The notes below the pieces were generated by a model that ran no database searches, was not told the origin of the DNA, and worked only from the letters and a program-made list of their open reading frames with translations. The translations under genes were made by a program, and so were the position numbers. From assembly GCA_025937235.1 (NCBI GenBank), contig JAICRU010000010.1:1-53471 (forward strand): a stretch of 53,471 nt of DNA, in the 5' to 3' direction. This DNA comes from Acidimicrobiia bacterium. Its GTDB lineage: Bacteria; Actinomycetota; Acidimicrobiia; Spongiisociales; ZC4RG35. Of this stretch, positions 28,111-35,851 are shown piece after piece (position 1 is the first letter of the stretch; the number at the start of each line of letters is the position of its first letter).

Positions 28111-29682
28111 ATGGGATCGACCCCACAAGGCGAGGAAGACGCGGTTCGTACCGCCGAAGTGATCGCGGCTGCGTGTCTGGCCACCGATCTCGGCATGGGC
28201 TTTCCCTTCGAGCACGGTCTCCACGCCACTCTGATGACGATGCGTCTTGCCGAGATACTGGATATCGGCGAGGAGATGGCATCACAGACGTACTACGCCT
28301 CTCTGCTGATGTACTCCGGCTGCACCACGGACTCGGACCTCGCTTTGGAGATCTTCGCCGGGAGTCGGACGGAGCACCTCACCCCGGCCATGTTCGGTTC
28401 ACGCATGCAGGGTCTCGGTGGAGTGATGCGGGCGGTGAGAGACCCGGAGGACGCCGCACTTCGGCCGTTCGACACCGCGGGACGTTTGGTCAGGGCGGCA
28501 AGGTTTCGACAGCCGCATTTCGCCGCCATATGCGAGGTCGCCGAGATGTTGGCGAATCGACTCGGGGTTCCCGATTCGGTGAGCGGGCTGTTCCCCTACT
28601 TGACCGAGAGATGGGACGGAAAGGGAGTGCTGGGCCGGGCTAAGGCTGAGGAGCTGCCCCTCCCGATCCGGATCATCCACGTCGCCCGCGATGCCGCATA
28701 TCAGCAGATGGTGAGGGGTGATGACGACGTCGCGGAAACGGTCCGTAGTCGAGCCGGCCACGCTTTCGACCCGGCGATAGCCGAAGCGCTCGCCACCGCC
28801 TGGCCCGAGATCCTCGCGGCAGCCCGGGTCGGGGGGTCGGTGTGGGATGTCGTGCTCGACGTCGAGCCCAATCCCCGGTACGTCCTGGAGGGCAGTGGCA
28901 TCGATCGCGCGCTGGCCGCCATCGGTTACTTCGGCGACCTCGTGTCCCCATACCAGTCGGGGCACGCCAGTGGAGTGGCCGATCTGGCCGCAGCCGCGGC
29001 CGAGGTCTGTCGATTGGGAGGCGCGGAGAAGAGCCGGGTAAGGCGCGCTGCGTTCGTTCACGACGTGGGGCGTGTCGCCGTCCATCCCCGGGTTTGGCAG
29101 ACCACTGCTCGGCTCACCGCCGACGATTGGGAACAGATCAGACTCCACCCCTATCACACGGGACGTGTCTTCTCCCGATCCCCCCTCCTCTCCTCCGTCG
29201 CCGACATCGGTTGTGGTCATCACGAGCGGCTCGACGGATCCGGCTACCACCGAGGCCTCTCCGGGCCCGCGCTGCCGCTGCCGATCGCTCTGCTGGCAGC
29301 AGCCGACGCCTATCACGCCATGACAGAGCCCCGACCACATCGGTTGGCCATGACCGGGGAGGAGGCTGCCGTCATGTTGGGCCAGGAGGCGAAGGACGGT
29401 CGCTTTCACCCCGACGTGGTGGCCGCCGTGCTCGAGGCCGCGGGACAATCAGTCCCTCCGCTGCCCCGCCCGGCCGGCTTGACAGATAGGGAGGCACAGG
29501 TCATCGGCCTGGTCGCCAGGGGTCTTCAGACCAAGCAGGTCGCGCGGCGTCTCGACATATCGCCGAAGACGGCAGACCGTCATATCCAGAACGCGTACCG
29601 CAAGATCGGGGTCTCGACTCGAGCGGCCGCCACCGTGTTCGCGATGGAGCACGGACTGGTTAGTGGGGAGAATTCCCAATAG
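28111..29682 (+). CDS. Tandem HD-GYP domain protein with C-terminal LuxR-type DNA-binding domain
   Basis: A 523-residue cytoplasmic regulator. The first half (about 10-230) resembles an HD-GYP domain that has lost its metal ligands: the HD position reads LMYSGC and the later motif reads LTERWDGKG. The second half (about 290-445) is an HD-GYP domain with HDVGR and HHERLDGSGYH; the usual GYP is GYH. Residues about 455-520 are a LuxR helix-turn-helix (LTDREAQVIGLVARGLQTKQVARRL is too long to quote whole; key parts are LTDREAQVIGLVARG and TADRHIQNAYRKIG). It may link cyclic-dinucleotide or nucleotide turnover to transcription. No partner is evident. Confidence 0.85.
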   Translation: MGSTPQGEEDAVRTAEVIAAACLATDLGMGFPFEHGLHATLMTMRLAEILDIGEEMASQTYYASLLMYSGCTTDSDLALEIFAGSRTEHLTPAMFGSRMQGLGGVMRAVRDPEDAALRPFDTAGRLVRAARFRQPHFAAICEVAEMLANRLGVPDSVSGLFPYLTERWDGKGVLGRAKAEELPLPIRIIHVARDAAYQQMVRGDDDVAETVRSRAGHAFDPAIAEALATAWPEILAAARVGGSVWDVVLDVEPNPRYVLEGSGIDRALAAIGYFGDLVSPYQSGHASGVADLAAAAAEVCRLGGAEKSRVRRAAFVHDVGRVAVHPRVWQTTARLTADDWEQIRLHPYHTGRVFSRSPLLSSVADIGCGHHERLDGSGYHRGLSGPALPLPIALLAAADAYHAMTEPRPHRLAMTGEEAAVMLGQEAKDGRFHPDVVAAVLEAAGQSVPPLPRPAGLTDREAQVIGLVARGLQTKQVARRLDISPKTADRHIQNAYRKIGVSTRAAATVFAMEHGLVSGENSQ

Positions 29683-29702
29683 TGAGCTCGAAAATCGGCC
29701 CT

Positions 29703-29708
29703 TAGGTT
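29703..29708 (+). promoter_or_regulatory. Putative leaderless -10 box (TAGGTT)
   Basis: TAGGTT lies exactly 7 nt before the ATG at 29716, with no ribosome-binding site. Confidence 0.35.
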
Positions 29709-29715
29709 CGGGGCC

Positions 29716-30129
29716 ATGGCGGACAGCCGTGGGGACCATCACACATCAGGCGCTATCAAGCACGGTCACAGGCGGATGCGGGCAGCCGCCCTGTCCAGCC
29801 TGACGGTGTCCCTGCTTCTGGTCGTCACCTCCCAACAGGGGGGCGGATCGGCTCTAGGTGCCCCCGGGTATTGGCCCTGGCTGCTCACCGGGCTCCAGGT
29901 CCTCGCCCTCTGGGCGGCTGGGGCGAAGCGAGGCTGGGGCTGGCTGCTCGGGGCCGCGGTCCAGCCGGTGTGGATCACCTACGCGGTCGTGACCGGCCAG
30001 ATCGGGTTCATTCCCGGATGTCTGTTCTCGGCCGGCGTGCAGGCCCGGAGCTTTGTTCGCCTCCACCCCGCTGTCCGGTTGCCGGGCGCGAGCGTGCGGT
30101 CCGTGCAGATATCGAAGGAGTCGAGATGA
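29716..30129 (+). CDS. Small multi-pass membrane protein, unknown function
   Basis: A 137-residue protein with a histidine/arginine-rich N-terminus, then about four hydrophobic segments (about 22-40, 50-68, 73-92 and 97-110). I do not recognise a family. It appears leaderless, and its stop overlaps the start of the flavoprotein gene (ATGA), so the two are translationally coupled. The coupling suggests a membrane partner for that oxidoreductase, but that is inferred. Confidence 0.65.
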   Translation: MADSRGDHHTSGAIKHGHRRMRAAALSSLTVSLLLVVTSQQGGGSALGAPGYWPWLLTGLQVLALWAAGAKRGWGWLLGAAVQPVWITYAVVTGQIGFIPGCLFSAGVQARSFVRLHPAVRLPGASVRSVQISKESR

Positions 30130-31223
30130 CGAGTTCCGACAACGGTCAAATCGTGGTCATCGGAGCGGGCCAGGCAGGCCTGTCGATGGGGTACCACCTG
30201 AGGCAGCGGAGTCTCCCATTTGTCATCCTGGATGCGAATCCGGGAGTCGGTGACTCGTGGCGGAACCGCTGGGATTCCCTGCGTCTCTTCACCCCAGCCC
30301 GGTATGACGGGTTGGATGGGATGCCCTTCCCGGCACCTCCCCAATCCTTTCCGACCAAGGAGGAGATGGCGAACTACCTGCAGGCCTACGCAGAGCACTT
30401 CGACTTGCCGGTTCTCCACGGCACACGAGTCGAATCCTTGGAGCGTAAAGCCGGCCGGTTCGTGATCCGGGCGGGAGAACGGCACTTAGAAGCCGACCAG
30501 GTCGTGGTGGCCATGTCCGGGTGGCAACATCCGCGGATCCCCGCCTGGGCAAATGACCTCAGGCCCGACATCCTCCAGATCCACTCGGCGGACTACCGAA
30601 ATCCGGGGCAACTGCGGGATGGTTCGGTCCTCGTCGTTGGCGCCGGGAACTCGGGGGCCGAGATTGCGTTGGACGTGGCCGACGGGCGAACGGTCCTGCT
30701 CGCCGGCCCCGACACCGGTCACGTCCCGTTCCGCGTCGAGGGAAGGATCGGCAGGGTCATGGTCCCCGTGGTGCTCAGGTTGCTGTTCCACCGCGTCCTC
30801 ACCGTCAACACTCCTATGGGTCGACGGAAGCGCCCGAAGATGATCGCCCACGGTGAGCCGCTGGTGCGAGTCAAGCCGGGTGATCTGCTCGAGGCAGGAG
30901 TCGGGCGGGTCGGACGAGTCGTCGGCGTGCGCGAGGGCAGGCCACTGCTCGATGCCGACATTGTGGTTGACCCTTCGAATGTGATCTGGTGCACCGGATT
31001 CGAGCCCGGGTTCGACTGGATTCGCCTGCCGGTCTTCAAGGACGGTTACCCCGACCATCATGCGGGCATCGTCCTGGACGAGCCCGGTCTGTACTTCGTC
31101 GGCTTGAAGTTCCTGTTTTCGGTCTCCTCGGCGCAGGTCCATGGAGTCGGGCGCGATGCGGCGCGGATCGCTGACGCCATCGTGACCGCCCGCGAGAACG
31201 CCGGTCTCCCCCTTTCTGTCTGA
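30126..31223 (+). CDS. FAD/NAD(P)-dependent oxidoreductase (flavin-monooxygenase-like, CzcO type)
   Basis: A 365-residue two-dinucleotide-binding flavoprotein. The FAD loop is GAGQAG near residue 12, followed by the motif GDSWRNRWDSLRLFTPARYD typical of YUCCA/CzcO-type monooxygenases. The NAD(P) loop is GAGNSG near residue 176, and the C-terminal ATG-like motif is WCTGFEPGFDWI. It is shorter than Baeyer-Villiger enzymes and lacks their long fingerprint. The substrate is unknown. It starts inside the stop of the small membrane protein. Confidence 0.88.
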   Translation: MTSSDNGQIVVIGAGQAGLSMGYHLRQRSLPFVILDANPGVGDSWRNRWDSLRLFTPARYDGLDGMPFPAPPQSFPTKEEMANYLQAYAEHFDLPVLHGTRVESLERKAGRFVIRAGERHLEADQVVVAMSGWQHPRIPAWANDLRPDILQIHSADYRNPGQLRDGSVLVVGAGNSGAEIALDVADGRTVLLAGPDTGHVPFRVEGRIGRVMVPVVLRLLFHRVLTVNTPMGRRKRPKMIAHGEPLVRVKPGDLLEAGVGRVGRVVGVREGRPLLDADIVVDPSNVIWCTGFEPGFDWIRLPVFKDGYPDHHAGIVLDEPGLYFVGLKFLFSVSSAQVHGVGRDAARIADAIVTARENAGLPLSV

Positions 31224-31261
31224 GACTCGGGCGTGGGATCCGTCCCAGAGGAGGCTCTCAG

Positions 31262-31640
31262 ATGCTCACCGACTTCAAGGCCTACGCCGTGCTGCCTCGT
31301 CGGATCTGGATCGGGCCCGGGCCTGGTTCGAGGAGAAGCCGGCGCGGCGCCCAAGATGGTCGACCCGGGTGGCCTCCGGTACCAGTGCGCTGGCGGAACC
31401 TGGTTCGTGATGACCCGCATCGCCTATGCATGGACTGCGAAGAACACCGCAATCATCTTCCGGGTGACCGGGATCGAGCAGGTGATGACGAGCTTGAGAG
31501 GGCGGGGAGTCGTGTTCGAGGAGTATGACCTGCGACTTCAACACGGGTGGACGGGCTGCTGGCAATGGGCCCGTACACGGCGGCATGGTTCAGGCATGGC
31601 GACGGGAACGGCGTCGAGCTGAGCGAGATTGAGAACCAGT
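31262..31640 (+). pseudogene. Glyoxalase/VOC-family protein, several frameshifts
   Basis: Pieces of one VOC-fold protein lie in order in three frames. MLTDFKAYAVLP starts at an ATG with an AGGAGG site. GAAPKMVDPGGLRYQCAGG to VVFEEYDL follows in a second frame (about 31335-31530), and DGLLAMGPYTAAWFRHGDGN to LSEIEN in a third (about 31547-31630). Joined, they make a normal VOC protein of about 125 residues, so at least two indels have broken the gene. The good ribosome-binding site and high quality of each piece suggest recent decay or assembly error. Confidence 0.75.
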
Positions 31641-31661
31641 GTGAGGCCGAGGCCTCTCCCC

Positions 31662-31922
31662 CTAGACCTCGACCAGCTGACCCGTGGCCAGGTCGAGCAC
31701 GAACTCCTTGTCGCTCTTCGAGTCCGCTATGAACTGGGCCAGCCGCTCTCCCGGCTGACGCACCACCCACCAGACGTATTCCTCGGACCCGGTCTCGATT
31801 AACGAAGTCCGTTCCGCTCGCACCGCGTCCACAGCGCTGATCTCGTCAGGAAACACCCCGATGACGCGCTCATCGGGCTCATCTCTGCCGCGAACCTCGG
31901 TGAACTCGACCGCTTCGAACAT
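31662..31922 (-). CDS. Small uncharacterised protein
   Basis: An 86-residue soluble protein, acidic, with alternating strand-like and helical segments. The start is the ATG at 31922, preceded by AGGAGG at 7 nt, which is preferred over the ATG at 31943. It contains SAVDAVRAERTSLIE and EEYVWWVVRQPGERLAQFI. I do not recognise the family, and it may be a small actinobacterial DUF. It is divergent from the 4-helix membrane protein gene. Confidence 0.65.
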   Translation of the reverse strand: MFEAVEFTEVRGRDEPDERVIGVFPDEISAVDAVRAERTSLIETGSEEYVWWVVRQPGERLAQFIADSKSDKEFVLDLATGQLVEV

Positions 31923-31995
31923 GATCCAGCCTCCTGCCGGCATTCTAGATGTTCGTGAGCCGGCGAAAAGGGGTGGAGACCTAAGCTCGCTCTCC

Positions 31996-32358
31996 TTGAT
32001 CGGATTCCATGAGACCTGGGGTTACATCGCGGCCGGGATCAGCGGTGTCGTCGGTCTCTGGGGGGTGATCATCCGGCGCCGGGTTCCACCCCCGACCTCC
32101 TTCTGGTGCGGCGTCGGCCTCGCCATTGCCGCCCTGATGGTCCAGGTGGTGGCCGGGATCGCCTCGATGAGGGCGTCGAGAATCGATCCCGGCGACCAGC
32201 ATGTGTTCTACGGTGTACTGATCGCGGTGACCTTCTCCTTCGCCTACATCTACCGGGCCCAGTTCCGCAAGAGTCCGGCGCTCTACTACGGGCTGGTCCT
32301 CCTCTTCGCCATGGGCCTCGCCATCAGGGGCATGACCACCGTCGGCGTCGACTTCTGA
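31996..32358 (+). CDS. Four-helix membrane protein, unknown function
   Basis: A protein of about 120 residues with four predicted helices (about 8-22, 35-55, 70-85 and 95-112 from this start). The short lead-in GFHETWGYIAAG precedes the first helix. I chose a TTG at 31996 because it starts just before the conserved-looking part. The ATG at 31921 is a possible alternative that adds 25 residues and overlaps the opposing gene. It ends 3 bp before the inhA-like gene and is probably co-transcribed with it. Confidence 0.6.
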   Translation: MIGFHETWGYIAAGISGVVGLWGVIIRRRVPPPTSFWCGVGLAIAALMVQVVAGIASMRASRIDPGDQHVFYGVLIAVTFSFAYIYRAQFRKSPALYYGLVLLFAMGLAIRGMTTVGVDF

Positions 32359-32361
32359 GCG

Positions 32362-33147
32362 ATGACGATGCTGCTCGAGAACAAGAAGCTCGTGGTGACC
32401 GGGGTGCTGACCGACGACTCGATCGCCTGGCACGTGGCCCGGATCGCACAGGAGGAGGGCGCCGAGATCGTGGTGACCGGGTTCGGCCGCGGCCTGCGCC
32501 TGACCGAGCGCTCGGTCCAGCGTCTGCCCGTGGCCTGCCCGGTGCTCGAGCTCGACATCAACGATCCCGACCAGGTGGCCGGTCTGACCGCCGACCTGGG
32601 GGAACGCTGGGGTCGGGTGGACGGGGCCCTGCACGCCATCGCCTTCGCCCCCGAGGATGCCCTCGGGGGAAACTTCCTCAGTACCCCGCCTGAATCCGCG
32701 CAGACCGCCTTCATGACGTCGGCCTTCTCTTACAAGACGTTGGCTGTGGCCCTCATGCCACTGATGAGCGACGGTGGGGCGCTGGTGACCCTCGATTTCG
32801 ACAACAGACAGGCCTGGCCCGCCTACGACTGGATGGGAGTGGCCAAGTCCGCCCTGCAGAGCGTGACCCGATACCTGGCTCGCGACCTGGGACCACACGG
32901 GATCAGGGTCAACGCGGTCTCGGCGGGCCCGTTGAGCACCGTCGCCGCCAAGTCGATTCCAGGCTTCGACGCCTTCGATCGGGTGTGGAAGGAGCGTGCC
33001 CCACTCTCCTGGGACGGCTCCAATCCCGACCCCGTGGCCCGGATGGTCTGTGTCCTCCTCAGCGACTGGGCGCCGATGACCTCGGGTGAGGTCGTCCACG
33101 TCGACGGGGGGTTCCATGCCATCGCCGCCGGCGCCGACCGGGACTGA
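32362..33147 (+). CDS. inhA: Enoyl-ACP reductase, InhA type
   Basis: A 261-residue short-chain-dehydrogenase-fold enzyme that reduces the trans-2-enoyl-ACP in fatty-acid elongation with NADH. The N-terminal nucleotide segment is VVTGVLTDDSIAWHVA, typical of FabI/InhA. The catalytic Y-x6-K motif is in PAYDWMGVAKSAL, matching the InhA form closely, and NAVSAGPLSTVAAK follows, the substrate-binding loop. The overall similarity is to mycobacterial InhA rather than to proteobacterial FabI. It starts 3 bp after the four-helix protein gene. Confidence 0.9.
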   Translation: MTMLLENKKLVVTGVLTDDSIAWHVARIAQEEGAEIVVTGFGRGLRLTERSVQRLPVACPVLELDINDPDQVAGLTADLGERWGRVDGALHAIAFAPEDALGGNFLSTPPESAQTAFMTSAFSYKTLAVALMPLMSDGGALVTLDFDNRQAWPAYDWMGVAKSALQSVTRYLARDLGPHGIRVNAVSAGPLSTVAAKSIPGFDAFDRVWKERAPLSWDGSNPDPVARMVCVLLSDWAPMTSGEVVHVDGGFHAIAAGADRD

Positions 33148-33235
33148 CCGACGCCCATATATGCAACAAGCCACCGACCGTGTGGTCTCCCGCACACCAG
33201 GGGCGGGCCCACGGTTCTCGTCTGTGCGCCCGGCC

Positions 33236-33251
33236 ACCGACTCAGGTCGGT
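33236..33251 (+). terminator. Small hairpin between convergent genes
   Basis: ACCGAC-TCAG-GTCGGT forms a 6-bp stem with a 4-nt loop between inhA and the histidine kinase. No U-run follows, so it is a weak terminator candidate. The rest of this 119-bp gap shows no gene. Confidence 0.3.
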
Positions 33252-33266
33252 AGCCGTACCCGCCAT

Positions 33267-35045
33267 TCAGACCCGCTGGAGGGCCGGGGCGAGGGGCAAC
33301 TCGACCACGAAGGTTGCGCCGCCACCCTCGGTCGCCTCGACCCGGACCGCCCCGTGCATCACCTCGGTCAGGCTCTTCACGATGGAGAGGCCGAGTCCGG
33401 TCCCGCCCTTGGAGCGGGTGTCGGACTGGTCGATCTGGGTGAAGCGCTCGAAGACCCTCTCCTTGTCTATCTCGGGGATGCCCGGCCCGTGGTCGACGAC
33501 TGCGATGACAGCCTTGTTGGGCCGCTGCCACGCATAGAGCTCTACGGGGCTGTCCACGGCGTACTTGGCCGCGTTCTCGACCAGGTTGATGAGGACCCGG
33601 GTCAGATGGTCCCGGTCCGCCGACACGGTCAGATCTTCGGGCTCGATGGCGAACGAGGGCTCGATGGAGACGACCCGATTCACCTCGTCGAAGGCGTGCT
33701 TGATCGGGACCGGCTCGAGGTGGACCGGGATCGCCCCCCGATCGATCCGGGACACGACCAGGAGGTCATCGATCAGCCGCTGCAGCCGCCCGGCCTGTCG
33801 ACGCGCCGTGACCAGGAGCTGCTGGGCAGTCGCCTGGCTCGGGGCCAACTCGGGACGGTTCACGGTGTCGAGGGAGCCAATGATCGAGGTGAGAGGCGTG
33901 CGGAGCTCATGGCTGACAGTCGAGACGAAGTCGGTCTTCATCTGCGCCACCTCCTCCAGGCGACGGGTCATCTCGGCCTGCGCCTCGTAACGCCCGATCT
34001 GGGAGAGGACGAGGCCGGCGGGTGCGGCCAGTGACCCCAGCTGGTCGAGCTGGTCCTCGTTGAAGGTCCCGACGTATGGGTCACCGACGATGATTGCGCC
34101 CACCCTCAGGTTCTCCACCTTGAGCGGCGCCACGAGCGCCTGGCGAAGACCGAGCTCCTTCAGCAGGACGTGGGCGTCGGTGTCCTGATCGATCTCCCTG
34201 ACGAAGAAAGGTCGTCCCGACCGATAGACCTGGGCGACGATGGCGGGTGAGGCGACGTCGAGGACGATCGGGTCGGTGTCGAGGGGGTAGCCGTTGACCC
34301 AGATCGGGCTCATCACCTCGAGACGGTGCTGGTCCGCGTTGTAGAGGAGGACCACCCCCACCTGGGCATCGAGGTATTTGCAGATCGTCCCAACAAGGTG
34401 GGGGACGATCTCGGCCAGGGACTCGGCTCGTGCCAGGGTCGCACTGACTTCGTAGAGCCGCTCGAAGTCGAGCCGTTGCTGGTCGATCTGGCCTTCACGC
34501 GACGCCGAGCGGACCGCCTCACGCTCGAACTCCATCCCGACCAGGGCCGTGGCCGCAGAGACCACGGCCACGGTGACGACGGGAGCAACCACCTCGGCGA
34601 TGGCGTCGGCGCTCCCGGTCCGGAAGGAGATGTAGGCGATGGCGAACCCGATGAGCACCGTCATGAGGGCGTGGGCCCACCAGGTCAGGAGCAACCCGGA
34701 CACTGCGGCGATCCCGTAGAGGATCGGCGTGGCCGTGGCGGTCAGCTCGTCGATGAGGGCAAAAGCGGTGATCCCCAGGATGAGACCGGTGAGCCAGGCG
34801 ACAGCTATCCACGGCGCGTAGCGAGTCGCCATCGGGCGATCCCATCGGGTAGCCGTCGACACCACCAGCATCCCGGCCAGCCCCGCCATGGGTGCCCAGA
34901 AGCCGCGCTCGGCGAACACCTGCTGCCGGACTGCCTGGGCTGCGATGATGATCAGGATCACCCAAGCGACGGCCGAGGCGCGTCGAAGCAGAGAGGCCCG
35001 GAAGCGGGCCATCGCCTGATGAGTCGTGGGTGTGGTCCCGTCCAT
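33267..35045 (-). CDS. Membrane sensor histidine kinase with GAF domain
   Basis: A 592-residue kinase. The N-terminal part has about six membrane helices (about residues 15-165). A GAF domain covers about 185-330. HisKA contains the phospho-acceptor histidine in VSHELRTPL near 377, and the HATPase domain has the N box (LVENAAKYA), G1 (DHGPGIPE) and G2 (GTGLGLSIV). There is no response regulator next to it, so it is an orphan here. The ATG at 35045 is chosen; a TTG at 35093 is an alternative. It is divergent from the hydrolase-Mur ligase-Ddl operon. Confidence 0.9.
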   Translation of the reverse strand: MDGTTPTTHQAMARFRASLLRRASAVAWVILIIIAAQAVRQQVFAERGFWAPMAGLAGMLVVSTATRWDRPMATRYAPWIAVAWLTGLILGITAFALIDELTATATPILYGIAAVSGLLLTWWAHALMTVLIGFAIAYISFRTGSADAIAEVVAPVVTVAVVSAATALVGMEFEREAVRSASREGQIDQQRLDFERLYEVSATLARAESLAEIVPHLVGTICKYLDAQVGVVLLYNADQHRLEVMSPIWVNGYPLDTDPIVLDVASPAIVAQVYRSGRPFFVREIDQDTDAHVLLKELGLRQALVAPLKVENLRVGAIIVGDPYVGTFNEDQLDQLGSLAAPAGLVLSQIGRYEAQAEMTRRLEEVAQMKTDFVSTVSHELRTPLTSIIGSLDTVNRPELAPSQATAQQLLVTARRQAGRLQRLIDDLLVVSRIDRGAIPVHLEPVPIKHAFDEVNRVVSIEPSFAIEPEDLTVSADRDHLTRVLINLVENAAKYAVDSPVELYAWQRPNKAVIAVVDHGPGIPEIDKERVFERFTQIDQSDTRSKGGTGLGLSIVKSLTEVMHGAVRVEATEGGGATFVVELPLAPALQRV

Positions 35046-35104
35046 GTCGCTGAAAGAAAGCCTTCCGACAGTATTCTCGGCATCTCCGAACAAGGACTAG
35101 ATAC

Positions 35105-35851
35105 GTGCCTTTGCGCGCCCTCTTCGATGGCGCATTGTTCGCCGAGTCCTACGGCGAAGGCCCGCCGCGGGTCCTCGCGCTACATGGATGGGGCCGCCGC
35201 GGCAATGACTTCGCCAGGTCGCTGGCCGGATTCGACGCCCTGGCCGTGGACCTACCCGGATTCGGTGCCACCCCGGCGCCCGCTGAGCCGATCGGGGCGA
35301 GAGGCTACGCCGACGTCCTGGCGCCCGTGCTCGAGATGTTCGATAGCCCCCCGGCCCTCCTCGGCCATTCCTTCGGTGGCCGCATAGCGGTCTGTCTCGC
35401 CGCCGCCAGCCCCGAGCGGGTGGGGCCACTGGTGGTGACCGGCACCCCCTTGCTTCGCAAAGCTCCGTCCAGGAAACCGTCGGTGGGCTACCGGTTGATC
35501 CGAACTCTCAACCAGGCGGGCCTCGTGTCCGACCGGCGGATCGAAGAGATCCGTCGCAGCCGGGGCTCGGCCGACTATCGGGCTGCCACCGGTGTGATGC
35601 GGGACATCCTGGTCAAGGTGGTGAACGAGACGTACGAGGATGAGCTGGGCCGGCTCGAGTCCCGTGTCATGCTGCTCTGGGGCGGGGAGGACCACGAGGT
35701 ACCAGTCGAGGTCGCCGAAGAATCGCTGCGTCTGATCCGCCGGTCCGGCGGATCAGCGGAGCTGGAGGTCCTGGACGGGGTGGGACATCTCGTCCCGACC
35801 CAGGCCCCGGATGCGCTCGCCCGGGTGCTGGAGGAGGTCATGGCCAGGTGA
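35105..35851 (+). CDS. Alpha/beta hydrolase
   Basis: A 248-residue hydrolase-fold protein. The oxyanion part is LHGWGRRG near residue 26, the nucleophile elbow GHSFGG near residue 90, the acid likely in GGEDHEV, and the base in DGVGHLVP. It resembles BioH and small-molecule esterases. The GTG start is supported by an AAGGA site. The stop overlaps the Mur ligase start as GTGA, which ties it to the cell-wall genes that follow; the substrate is not known. Confidence 0.85.
   Translation: MPLRALFDGALFAESYGEGPPRVLALHGWGRRGNDFARSLAGFDALAVDLPGFGATPAPAEPIGARGYADVLAPVLEMFDSPPALLGHSFGGRIAVCLAAASPERVGPLVVTGTPLLRKAPSRKPSVGYRLIRTLNQAGLVSDRRIEEIRRSRGSADYRAATGVMRDILVKVVNETYEDELGRLESRVMLLWGGEDHEVPVEVAEESLRLIRRSGGSAELEVLDGVGHLVPTQAPDALARVLEEVMAR

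Noticed and set aside
31981-33531. 516-codon minus-strand frame opposite inhA
   Set aside because: It overlaps well-supported genes and shows only repetitive low-complexity residues.
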